Position numbers and translations under genes: made by a program
Part shown: positions 14,706-22,091 of the stretch, piece by piece
Layout: each line of letters opens with the position of its first letter
Numbering within the stretch: the first letter of the stretch is position 1
Notes under the pieces: generated by a model
The model's input: the letters and a program-made list of their open reading frames with translations, nothing else
Told to the model about the DNA's origin: nothing
The model's database searches: none
Source: Chloroflexi bacterium UBA4736
GTDB taxonomy: Bacteria; Chloroflexota; Dormibacteria; Dormibacterales; Dormibacteraceae
Assembly: GCA_002404015.1 (NCBI GenBank)
Contig: DHIW01000104.1
Coordinates: 128,542 to 192,541 of the forward strand
Direction of reading: 5' to 3'
Length of the DNA: 64,000 nucleotides

Positions 14706-16223
14706 ATGGCTATATCCACACGCACGGTCGCTGCTCGCCTATCGGCACTCGGTGTGGCCGCGCTGATCGCCATCGCCCTGACGGGGAGCGGTCCCCTGAA
14801 GCCGGCGGCTGCGAACGCCGCCGGGCCCGCCTTCGCCGTCGGCATGTACAACACCGGGACGCCCTGGTCGTTCACGTCGGTGTCGAGCCTCGAAGCCCAG
14901 ATGAATTTCCACATGCAGATCATTCACTGGTACCAGGCCTGGGGCGCCACCCCCGTGAACGCCCGCGACTTCGACCCCTCGTTCCTGACCGCGACGGTCG
15001 CCCACGGCTCGACGCCCTTCATCAGCTGGGAACCGTGGGACATCACCCTGGCGACCAACCAGCAGACCTTCCCGTTGCGGGCGATCGCGAGCGGGCAGTT
15101 CGATTCCTACATCGACACCTGGGCCAACGGCCTTCACAACTACGGCCAGCCGGTGCTGCTGAGCTTCGCTCATGAGATGCAGGGCGACTGGTACCCGTGG
15201 GGCTACGGTGTCAACGGCAACACTGCCGCTGACTACATCAGCGCCTACCGCCATGTTCACGACCGCTTCACGGCCGCCGGAGCCACCAACGTCCGGTGGG
15301 TCTGGACCGTCGACGCCGACGACGCTGGCAGCTCGCGCCCGCCGGCGACCACCTTCTATCCCGGCGACGCCTACACCGATTGGCTCGGGGTCGACGCCTA
15401 CAACTGGGGAACGTCTCAGTCCTGGAGCTCGTGGCGATCACTGGCCGACGTCCTCAGCAACACCTACCAGGAGTTCACTCAGCTGAACGCCACCAAGCCG
15501 ATCGTGCTCTCGGAGTGGGGTTCCACCGAGGCCGGCGGGAGCAAGCCGGCCTGGATCCTGGCCGCCGCGAACGACCTTCAGCAGTACTTTCCCCGGGTCC
15601 AGGCCGTGATCTGGTTCAACGAGCACGGGTCGCGGTGGGCCATCGACAGCTCGCCCCAGTCCGTGGCCGCTGCCGGCCAGGCCTTCCGGCAGCTGGCGAA
15701 CCCCGGCTGCATCGGCAGCGGTTCGGTGGCCACCCAGACCAACACCAGCGGCAGCGGTGGCCTGATCGTACGTATGGGCACGCTCACCTGCCTGCTCATC
15801 GTCCCGCCGACCCTGGGGGCCGCGGTCGTCGCCGCTCCGGCCGCCTCGAGTCCGGCCGCCGCGCCGGCCGTCCCGGCCTCGATCCCGCCGGCGCCCGCCG
15901 TCGTCGTGCCGGCGGCCATCCCCCCGGCACCCGCCGCCGTCGTGCCCGCCGCAATCCCAGCGGCTGCCGCAGCCGTCGTGCCGGCCGTCTCCCCGCCCGA
16001 GCCGGCGCCGTTCGTCGTGTCGCCCGTGGGGCCGGCCCTGTTCGACGGCGCGCCGTTCAGCGGTGCCTCGGCCTCGGTGGCGACGCCGGCCCGGCCGCGG
16101 GCCGAGTCTTGGCTGGGGAGGGTCCTGAGAAACGGCCTGGGCGTGCTGCGCGGAGCCTTCGGCCGGCCGGCTCCCCGGCCTACGGTCGCCGGTCCGGACG
16201 GCGACCGCCTGACGATCCTCTAG
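14706..16223 (+). CDS. Secreted GH26-like glycoside hydrolase with Ala/Pro-rich tail
   Basis: 505 residues. Signal peptide (about 1-38, ending ANA), then a TIM-barrel like GH26 endo-mannanase-type enzymes: general acid Glu157 in SFAHEMQGDWYPWG and nucleophile Glu270 in PIVLSEWGS, 113 residues apart, close to the family's usual spacing; VIWFNEHG follows. After about 335 comes a low-complexity tail with repeated PAVVVPAAIPPAPA-type units, then a basic end. Such tails often span a wall or capsule. Substrate may be the polysaccharide made by the neighbouring locus or a foreign glycan. Preceded by 117 bases with no gene. Its stop shares CTAG with the convergent cupin gene. Confidence 0.82.
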   Translation: MAISTRTVAARLSALGVAALIAIALTGSGPLKPAAANAAGPAFAVGMYNTGTPWSFTSVSSLEAQMNFHMQIIHWYQAWGATPVNARDFDPSFLTATVAHGSTPFISWEPWDITLATNQQTFPLRAIASGQFDSYIDTWANGLHNYGQPVLLSFAHEMQGDWYPWGYGVNGNTAADYISAYRHVHDRFTAAGATNVRWVWTVDADDAGSSRPPATTFYPGDAYTDWLGVDAYNWGTSQSWSSWRSLADVLSNTYQEFTQLNATKPIVLSEWGSTEAGGSKPAWILAAANDLQQYFPRVQAVIWFNEHGSRWAIDSSPQSVAAAGQAFRQLANPGCIGSGSVATQTNTSGSGGLIVRMGTLTCLLIVPPTLGAAVVAAPAASSPAAAPAVPASIPPAPAVVVPAAIPPAPAAVVPAAIPAAAAAVVPAVSPPEPAPFVVSPVGPALFDGAPFSGASASVATPARPRAESWLGRVLRNGLGVLRGAFGRPAPRPTVAGPDGDRLTIL

Positions 16224-16633
16224 AGAGCCCCCAGGTTCTCCACGATCGCCTCCTGCGTGGTGCGGGCGATCACGACCACCGCCGGCTCGTCGCTGTCGGT
16301 GTTGGACTCGACGTGGGGCACGAAAGGCGGCACGAAGACGAAGTCCCCGGGATCGGTGGCAAGCTTGACCTCGCGCCCCGCCAGCTTGTAGATGAACACC
16401 GGGTGGCCCGAGACGACGTAGATCGCCGTCTCGGAGTGGCCGTGGTGATGGGCGCCCGAGCTCGCGCCCGGAGCAACCGTCGTCTGCCCCATCCAGATCG
16501 CCTGCGACCCCACCGACTCCCCGGAGATCGCCGCCAGCCGGGCCATGCCCGCGGTCTGCGCGGTGCTGGTGGTGCAGGCAGCCGGCGGCACGTGGTGCAG
16601 CCGGGCCTCGCCAGGTTCGGGCCGATCGCTCAC
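16220..16633 (-). CDS. Cupin-domain protein
   Basis: 137 residues with a single conserved beta-barrel cupin: metal-binding motif SGAHHHGHSETAIYVVSG (three His and a Glu) and the second motif PGDFVFVPPFVPHVESN (His). No other domain, so enzyme, sugar-binding and sensor roles are all possible. The GTG start overlaps the TGA of the kinase-regulator fusion upstream (GTGA), which suggests co-transcription and coupling with that signalling protein. Confidence 0.85.
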   Translation of the reverse strand: MSDRPEPGEARLHHVPPAACTTSTAQTAGMARLAAISGESVGSQAIWMGQTTVAPGASSGAHHHGHSETAIYVVSGHPVFIYKLAGREVKLATDPGDFVFVPPFVPHVESNTDSDEPAVVVIARTTQEAIVENLGAL

Positions 16634-18321
16634 AGCCAGCCCTTGTCCAGGGCGATCCTGGCCGCTTCGGTCCGGTTCCTCGCGTTCAGCTTCTGGATCG
16701 CGTTGGAAAGGTGGTTGCGCACGGTCCCCTCGGACAGGAACATCCGGACCGCCACATCGGAGACGGTGGCGCCGCCGGCGAACGCCCCCAGGACCTCCGC
16801 CTCGCGCGGAGACAGCGGGCTCTCGCCGTCGCTCAGAGCCTGGGCGGCCAGGCTGGGGTCGACCACCCGCTCGCCGGCCGCCGTGCGCCGGATCGCGACT
16901 GCCAGCTCCTCCGCGCGGGCATCCTTGAGCATGAAGCCGCTGGCCCCGGCCGCCATCGCTCGGCGCAGGAAGCCGGGACGGCCGAAGGTGGTCAGGATTA
17001 GGACGCGGCAGTCGGGCAGCTCGCGGCGCAGCTCGGCGGCGGCCGCGATCCCGTCCTGGCCCGGCATTTCGATGTCCAACAGTGCCACCTGGGGCCGGTG
17101 CTCGCGGGCGGCGGGGAGCACCTGGTCGCCCCGGTTGACCTCCGCCACCACCTCGATGTCGGGCTCCAGCGAGAGCAGGGCCGCCAGCGCTCCGCGGACC
17201 AGGTCCTGGTCCTCGGCCAGGAGCACCCTGATCAGGGGGACGGTGACCAGGAGGCGCCAGCCGCCCACCGGTCGGGGACCGAACTCCACGTCGCCCTGCC
17301 GGCCGACCACCCGTTCCCGGAGGCCGCGCAGGCCGTTCCCGGGCTCGAACGAGTCGCCGCCGCGCCCGTCATCGGTGAGCTCCAGCTCGGCCCGGTCGGC
17401 GGTCCGGTTCAGGCAGATGCTGGCGGCGCTGGCGCCCGCATGGCGGACGACGTTGGTGACGCCCTCCCGCAGAGCCCAGGCGAGCACGTGGTCCACGGGC
17501 ACCGGGAGCGCCAGCTGGGACTGCTCGACGCGCACCCTCACCCCGGCGGCGGCCAGGGCGGAGCGGGCCTCCTGGAGCTCGTCCGAGAGGCTCGCAGCCC
17601 GGTAACCGGCCACCGCCTCGCGCACCTCGGTCAGCGCCTGGCGGGCCACTCGCTCGATGTCGGCCACCTCCGCCGCGGCGCGTTCCGGCGAGCGCCCGCC
17701 GAGCCTGCGGGCCAGCTCGGCTTTCAGCACGATCACCGAAAGGCTGTGCCCGAGCAGGTCGTGGAGGTCTCGCGAGAAGCGCAGCCGCTCCTCGGCCACC
17801 GCGAGCTGGGCGACCTCCTCGCGAGCCTCGTTGAGCGCCTGGTTGGTCCTGACCAGGAAGCCCGATGCCATCACGGCCAGACCGATCATCGGGACCTCGA
17901 TCAGGACGAAGGCGACGAAGATCGGCGGCGCTCCCTCGAGGATCGCCAGTGCGACGCTCAGGAGGGAGACGGCCGCCACCCCCGGGACGCCGCGCCGCCA
18001 GGTGCTGAACGATCCGCCGGTCGCCGCCGCCACGTAGATGAAGAGCGTGCCCCAGTCGCTGCCGCTGGCCAGAGTCATGAGCGTGGCGATGGCGGTCAGC
18101 GAAACCAGCCCCACCAGGATGCCGCCTATGTCGCAGTCCGAGAGCCGGACCCAGTGCCACGCGTACACCAGGCAGAAGACGGTCACCGCGAAGATCGAGC
18201 CGGCGATCTCGGCGCGGGGGTGGTGGCCGTCGAATAGATTGGCGATCGGGAAGGCCAGGAAGATGAGCCAGATCAGCGCGAACACATACGTGATGGCCCT
18301 CCGCCGCTTTGACCAGCCCAT
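16630..18321 (-). CDS. DesK-like histidine kinase fused to DesR/NarL-like response regulator
   Basis: 563 residues combining two proteins normally encoded separately. Residues 1-160: five or six membrane helices; 175-245: HisKA_3 with His187 (SRDLHDLLGHSLSV); 280-362: HATPase_c (REGVTNVVRHA, DDGRGG, GLRGLRERV); from 364: receiver domain (LLAEDQ, Asp416 in VALLDIEMPGQDG) and LuxR helix-turn-helix (about 503-555). Kinase and receiver join directly at VTVPL-IRVLLAED, with CTG where the regulator's ATG would be. A run of five C (17235-17239) lies at the joint, and a one-base change there would make the kinase end at the overlapping TGA. Divergent from an ABC exporter, the usual partner of such systems. 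Confidence 0.88.
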   Translation of the reverse strand: MGWSKRRRAITYVFALIWLIFLAFPIANLFDGHHPRAEIAGSIFAVTVFCLVYAWHWVRLSDCDIGGILVGLVSLTAIATLMTLASGSDWGTLFIYVAAATGGSFSTWRRGVPGVAAVSLLSVALAILEGAPPIFVAFVLIEVPMIGLAVMASGFLVRTNQALNEAREEVAQLAVAEERLRFSRDLHDLLGHSLSVIVLKAELARRLGGRSPERAAAEVADIERVARQALTEVREAVAGYRAASLSDELQEARSALAAAGVRVRVEQSQLALPVPVDHVLAWALREGVTNVVRHAGASAASICLNRTADRAELELTDDGRGGDSFEPGNGLRGLRERVVGRQGDVEFGPRPVGGWRLLVTVPLIRVLLAEDQDLVRGALAALLSLEPDIEVVAEVNRGDQVLPAAREHRPQVALLDIEMPGQDGIAAAAELRRELPDCRVLILTTFGRPGFLRRAMAAGASGFMLKDARAEELAVAIRRTAAGERVVDPSLAAQALSDGESPLSPREAEVLGAFAGGATVSDVAVRMFLSEGTVRNHLSNAIQKLNARNRTEAARIALDKGWL

Positions 18322-18370
18322 GTCGCAGAGGTTAGCTCCCTCGCCCGCGCAGGAGAAGTGACTCAGCGGC

Positions 18371-18393
18371 TGACATTGAAGTTACGAATGTCA
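18371..18393. promoter_or_regulatory. Inverted repeat TGACATT-N9-AATGTCA
   Basis: Perfect 7-base arms in the 133-base gap between the kinase-regulator fusion and the divergent ABC exporter, 62 bases before the ATPase start. The position fits an operator for the fused NarL-type regulator controlling both transcripts. Confidence 0.6.
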
Positions 18394-18454
18394 TGCGCAA
18401 GTCCTGACGGGTCCTACTGGGCGGCCGCGCCGGACCCGACTAGGCTGGGGGCCT

Positions 18455-19357
18455 GTGACAATCCTCGCCGTCGAGCTGATCGGAGCCCGCAAGCAGTTCG
18501 GCTCGCTCGAAGCCGTGCGCGGCGTCGACCTGGCCATCCAGCAGGGTGAGGTCGTCGCCATGCTGGGCCCCAACGGAGCGGGCAAGACAACCTGCATCAA
18601 CCTGATGCTGGGCATGAGAAAACCGACGGCCGGCCAGGCGCGGCTCTTCGGCCTCGATCCCTCCGACCGGCGGGCCCGCAGCCGCTGCGGCGTCATGCTG
18701 CAGGAGTCCGGCGTGATCGGCGCCCTCAAGGTGCGCGAGCTGGTCGACCTCTTTCGCTCCTACTATCCCCATCCCATGCCGGCCGAACGCGCGATCGCAC
18801 TGGCCGGGCTCCAGGAGCAGGCTGGACAGGCGGCCTCGAAGCTCTCGGGCGGCCAGCGCCAGCGCCTCTACTTCGCCCTGGCGGTCTGCGGCGACCCCGA
18901 GGTGATCTTCCTGGACGAGCCCTCCGTGGGAATGGACGTGGAGGCGCGGCGGGCGTTCCTGGCAGGCATCGGCGAGTTCGCAGCGTCCGGCAAGACGATC
19001 GTGCTGACCACCCACTACCTGGAGGAGGCCGACGAGCTGGCGCAGCGGATCATCGTGATCGACCGCGGCCTCGTGATCGCCGACGCCAGCCCGACCGAGA
19101 TCAAGTCGCGGGTCGCCGGCAAGCGGATCAGCTTCGTCAGCCGGGACGTCACCGAGGCGGTCCTGAGCGGGCTGGATGTGAAGAGCATGGACATCAAAGG
19201 CGAGCGCTTCCGGCTGCTCAGCAACGAGCCCGAGGCGGTGCTTCGCGAGCTCTTCCGGCGTGGCCTCGACATCCGCGAGCTCGAGGTCGCCGGCGCGGAT
19301 CTCGAGGAGGCCTTCATCAGCCTCACCTCACACGCGCAGGAGAAGACGACCGTCTAA
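18455..19357 (+). CDS. ABC exporter ATP-binding subunit
   Basis: 300 residues from a GTG. Walker A GPNGAGKT (38-45), Q-loop VMLQESG, signature LSGGQRQR (131-138), Walker B VIFLDEPS (151-158) and the switch His in LTTHYLEEADELA. A C-terminal ~80-residue extension, as in drug/lipid exporter ATPases of the CcmA/DrrA type, ends in LEEAFISLT. It works with the ABC-2 permease whose start overlaps its stop (TAATG). The divergent kinase-regulator fusion probably controls it, as in other exporter/DesKR-type modules that respond to membrane-active compounds. Substrate unknown. Confidence 0.94.
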   Translation: MTILAVELIGARKQFGSLEAVRGVDLAIQQGEVVAMLGPNGAGKTTCINLMLGMRKPTAGQARLFGLDPSDRRARSRCGVMLQESGVIGALKVRELVDLFRSYYPHPMPAERAIALAGLQEQAGQAASKLSGGQRQRLYFALAVCGDPEVIFLDEPSVGMDVEARRAFLAGIGEFAASGKTIVLTTHYLEEADELAQRIIVIDRGLVIADASPTEIKSRVAGKRISFVSRDVTEAVLSGLDVKSMDIKGERFRLLSNEPEAVLRELFRRGLDIRELEVAGADLEEAFISLTSHAQEKTTV

Positions 19358-20154
19358 TGAGCATCGCGGCAACTCCCAACCTGGACGTGGCACCCATCCC
19401 CCGAATGCTCTGGACGCAGACGCGGGCCATGGTCACCAACACGCTGCGCATCCCGGCGTTCAGCCTGACGACGATCATCCTGCCGATCATGTTCTTCGCC
19501 TTCTTCGGGCTGTCCCACGTGAACGACAAGATCCCCGGCAGCTCGCTCAGCGTGGGCGCCTACCTCATGGCGTCATTCGGCGCCTACGCGGTGAGCAGCG
19601 CCATGGTCTTCAACTTCGGGATCGGCGCCGCGGTGGCGCGTGCCCAGAAACTGGATCTCCTACAGCGCGCGACCCCGCTGCCGCCGGCAGTGGCGATCGC
19701 CGCCAACGTGATCAACGCCATGGTCTTCGCTCTGCTCTCGCTGATCGCCCTCTTTCTCTTCGTCTTCATCGTGGGCGGCGTCCGGCTGCCCGTCGAGACC
19801 TGGCTCAGCCTGACCTTCCGGCTGCTGACCGGTGCGCTGCCCCTGATCGGCCTCGGCATGGCCATCGGATACTCCGCCGGGCCCAACTCGGCTCCCGCGG
19901 TGGCCAACCTCATCTACCTGCCGATGTCCTTCGCGTCGGGCCTGTTCATCCCAGTCTCGCAGCTGCCGGATTTCATCCAGAAGATCGCGCCCTTGCTGCC
20001 CACCTATCACTACGGGCAGCTGGCCTGGAACGCGATCGGCGCGGACACCGAATCTGTCGGCAAGGCCGTGCTCTACCTGGGGATCTGGTCTGTGATCCTG
20101 TTCGGGGTCGCGCTGCGCGCCTTCCGGCTCGACCAATCCCGGAAGTTCGCCTAG
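19357..20154 (+). CDS. ABC-2 type exporter permease
   Basis: 265 residues with six predicted membrane helices, including TTIILPIMFFAFFGL near the N-terminus and the family's characteristic P-x-S region LPMSFASGLFIPVSQLPDFI, where DrrB/ABC-2 permeases have their signature. ATG overlaps the stop of the ATPase gene by one base. The pair would export a small hydrophobic compound or lipid. Its end is immediately followed by a truncated, oppositely oriented nitroreductase fragment. Confidence 0.92.
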   Translation: MSIAATPNLDVAPIPRMLWTQTRAMVTNTLRIPAFSLTTIILPIMFFAFFGLSHVNDKIPGSSLSVGAYLMASFGAYAVSSAMVFNFGIGAAVARAQKLDLLQRATPLPPAVAIAANVINAMVFALLSLIALFLFVFIVGGVRLPVETWLSLTFRLLTGALPLIGLGMAIGYSAGPNSAPAVANLIYLPMSFASGLFIPVSQLPDFIQKIAPLLPTYHYGQLAWNAIGADTESVGKAVLYLGIWSVILFGVALRAFRLDQSRKFA

Positions 20155-20431
20155 CAGGGTGTTGAAAAGGGTCGGCGAGGGATTCGCCTGGGCGCCGAAG
20201 CACCGTCGGTTCCTTCAGGGCGACGTACGCCTGCCGGCGGTAGATCTCGCCGACCCGCCTCTTGAGCTCCGGGTCGCGGACGATCAGCCAGCGGGCCGGC
20301 TGGCTGCTGCCGCCCGGCGCGGCCATTGTCGCGGCCTCGATGAGCTTCATCAGGTCGCCCTCCGCGACGCCGCGTCGGGGGTCGAGACGGCGCATGGCGC
20401 GGGTGGTCCGGATCGCCTCCCCGAGCTCCAC
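20155..20431 (-). pseudogene. Nitroreductase-family N-terminal remnant
   Basis: From a GTG overlapping the stop of the PfkB kinase (TAGTG), about 90 codons match the N-terminal third of nitroreductases: AIRTTRAMRRLDP, LIEAATMAAPGGSSQPARW and LIVRDPELKRRVGEIYRR. Homology stops where the sequence meets the 3' end of the permease gene; the frame then runs on antisense to it. The FMN-binding C-terminal two thirds are absent. The junction carries CTAGCAGGGTGTTGAAAAGG, similar, from memory, to terminal sequences of some insertion elements. It looks like a gene broken by insertion/deletion; the coupled start suggests that it was once in an operon with the kinase. Confidence 0.65.
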
Positions 20432-21372
20432 TAAAGCGGGCACTCCTGGCCGAAGCTTTCGCGGTATCGGGCTCCGAACTCGGCAAGGGTGTAGGAGTGC
20501 TCGACCGTGCCCGTCTGCTCGATCACGTAGGCGGCGGCGAGGGAAGCGATCCGCCCCGCCTGCTCGACCGGCAACCCGCGCAGCAGGCCGGCGACCAGCC
20601 CCGCCCGGTAGGCGTCGCCGGCTCCCACGGCGTCGATCTCCTGGCGGGCTGCGGCGGGCGGGATGCTGACCTCGCCGCCGGCGTGGCAGATCCGGGAGCC
20701 CTCGCGCCCCAGCGTTGTCACCACGATCTCGGCGAGCTCCAGCAGGCCGGCCGGGTCGCGGCCGGTGCGCTGCTGGATCAGCTCCAGCTCGTAGTCGTTG
20801 CCGACCAGGATCCAGGCTCCGGCCGCGCCCCTCTCGATGTCGTCGCTGCTCATGTGGGGGAGCTGGTGGGCAGGGTCGAAGACCCAGGGGACGCCCCGCT
20901 CCCGACACTCGCGGACGAGCCGGAACATCGCGTCGGGGGCGTTGGGGCCCACGATGACGGCGGCGGGGTCGGGCACCGTGTCGTCGAGGCCGAGCATGGC
21001 CGCCCGGTTCATGGCGCCGCCGTAGTAGCCGGTCAGCTGGTTGGCGTCGAGGTCCGTGGTGGTGAAGCCGGTGGCCGTGTGCTCGTCCTCCAGGACGAGG
21101 AGCCCGCGGCAGTCGACGCCCTTCTCCTCGAGCCAGGCCTTGTACTCGGCGCCGTCGCCCCCGATGGTGGCCAGGACGGCGACGGGGTGGCCGAGGAGCG
21201 CCAGCGTGTGGGCGTAGTTGCCGGCGACACCTCCCTTGCGCTTCTCCATCGAGTCGACCAGGAAGCTCAGGTTGATGATGTGCTTCTTGTCCGGGAGGAT
21301 GTGATCGCCGAAATGGCCTTTGAAGGTGAGGATGTAGTCGAAAGCCATCGAACCGGTGGCCACCACGGTCAC
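20431..21372 (-). CDS. PfkB-family carbohydrate/adenosine kinase
   Basis: 313 residues of normal length for ribokinase/adenosine-kinase-like enzymes. N-terminal ATGSMAFDYILTFKG, Gly-rich substrate region GGVAGNYAHTLALLG, and C-terminal catalytic signature DAVGAGDAYRAGL, with the base Asp, then Ala-rich helices. Phosphorylates a sugar or nucleoside with ATP in the cytoplasm; the N-terminal FxxYI...F pattern and TTTDLDANQ resemble the adenosine kinase branch, but substrate cannot be assigned. GTG start. The truncated nitroreductase begins on its stop codon. Confidence 0.88.
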   Translation of the reverse strand: MTVVATGSMAFDYILTFKGHFGDHILPDKKHIINLSFLVDSMEKRKGGVAGNYAHTLALLGHPVAVLATIGGDGAEYKAWLEEKGVDCRGLLVLEDEHTATGFTTTDLDANQLTGYYGGAMNRAAMLGLDDTVPDPAAVIVGPNAPDAMFRLVRECRERGVPWVFDPAHQLPHMSSDDIERGAAGAWILVGNDYELELIQQRTGRDPAGLLELAEIVVTTLGREGSRICHAGGEVSIPPAAARQEIDAVGAGDAYRAGLVAGLLRGLPVEQAGRIASLAAAYVIEQTGTVEHSYTLAEFGARYRESFGQECPL

Positions 21373-21385
21373 GGCCGAACTATAT

Positions 21386-21415
21386 GAAAGAAGGGGCGCC
21401 CGGTGTGGGCGCCCC
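21386..21415 (-). terminator. Rho-independent terminator of the basic-tail protein gene
   Basis: Perfect 9-base inverted repeat GGGGCGCCC-N5-GGGCGCCCC. On the minus strand the stem is followed by TTCTTTC. It lies 20 bases past the stop of the 21435-22013 gene. Confidence 0.75.
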
Positions 21416-21434
21416 TCCCAACTGGTTGTTGTTG

Positions 21435-22013
21435 TCAGGCCGTCTTGCGGGCGGTGTTCCGGACCGTTGTCCGGACGCTGTGGGCCGCCTTGGTGACGCG
21501 CTTGCGGGTGGTGGTGGCCTTGGTCTTGGCCCTGACTGTCACGGTCGGGCGCTTGCGGGTCGCGGGCCTCGCGGTGCCGGTGCTGCGGGACTTAGCCGGC
21601 CGGGTCGGGGGCTCCGACGCGTTCTCCAGCCGGTTCAGCGTGCGCAGGGTCATCTCCAGGCCGCCGTTCAGGACCACGAGCGTGCGGTAGGCGACGTTGC
21701 CGACCAGGTCGCGCCGGCGGGCCGTGTTCTTGACCAGGCGGATGCCACTCAGGACGAACTTCTCCGGGATGGTTCCGTCCAGGAACTCGCCGGTGGTCTC
21801 AACCGCCTCGCCCAGGTTCCGCTCGACCTGGCGCGTCACCTTCCGGTTGACGGGCTGGCCGCGGTCCTCGAGCTTGCGGATCTCGCGCCTGGCGGTGCTG
21901 ACGGGGTGGCTGGCGGCGTCGACGATGCCGAGCACGGCGCCCGTGGCGGCGTCGGCCATCGTGGCCTCAGCCTGCTTGCTGTCGTTCTGGACGTCGTTCA
22001 TCTGTACTTCCAT
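21435..22013 (-). CDS. Uncharacterised protein with histone H1-like Lys/Arg/Ala/Thr tail
   Basis: 192 residues. The first ~130 form a predicted helical domain (NRKVTRQVERNLGEAVETTG, LVGNVAYRTLVVLNGG) of no family I recognise. The last ~60 are low-complexity and very basic (RPAKSRSTGTARPATRKR, TTRKRVTKAAHSVRTTVR), like histone H1-like and AlgP-like tails that bind DNA or polyanions. A strong ribosome site (AGGAGAAGGAGCC) precedes the ATG, a good promoter lies upstream, and a terminator follows: a well-expressed single gene. A nucleoid-associated or granule-associated (phasin-like) role is possible. Confidence 0.75.
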   Translation of the reverse strand: MEVQMNDVQNDSKQAEATMADAATGAVLGIVDAASHPVSTARREIRKLEDRGQPVNRKVTRQVERNLGEAVETTGEFLDGTIPEKFVLSGIRLVKNTARRRDLVGNVAYRTLVVLNGGLEMTLRTLNRLENASEPPTRPAKSRSTGTARPATRKRPTVTVRAKTKATTTRKRVTKAAHSVRTTVRNTARKTA

Positions 22014-22061
22014 GGCTCCTTCTCCTCTGCTCAGAGGTGGTTGGTTTTAACTTACTGCGTC

Positions 22062-22091
22062 ATTATGACACACTGCGCCAAAGGGCGTCAA
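22062..22091 (-). promoter_or_regulatory. Sigma70-like promoter for the basic-tail protein gene
   Basis: On the minus strand TTGACG (22091-22086), an 18-base spacer and CATAAT (22067-22062), about 50 bases before the ATG. The -35 box overlaps the stop of the WYL regulator gene. Confidence 0.55.

Noticed and set aside
15840..16010. Tandem repeats in the glycosidase 3' part as a possible minisatellite or CRISPR-like array.
   Set aside because: They encode an in-frame Ala/Pro/Val-rich tail with irregular units; no spacers of constant length.
21990..22013. Shared N-terminus MEVQ (ATGGAAGTACAGA) between the basic-tail protein and the bactofilin as a common leader.
   Set aside because: Similarity stops after four codons and upstream sequences differ; treated as coincidence.
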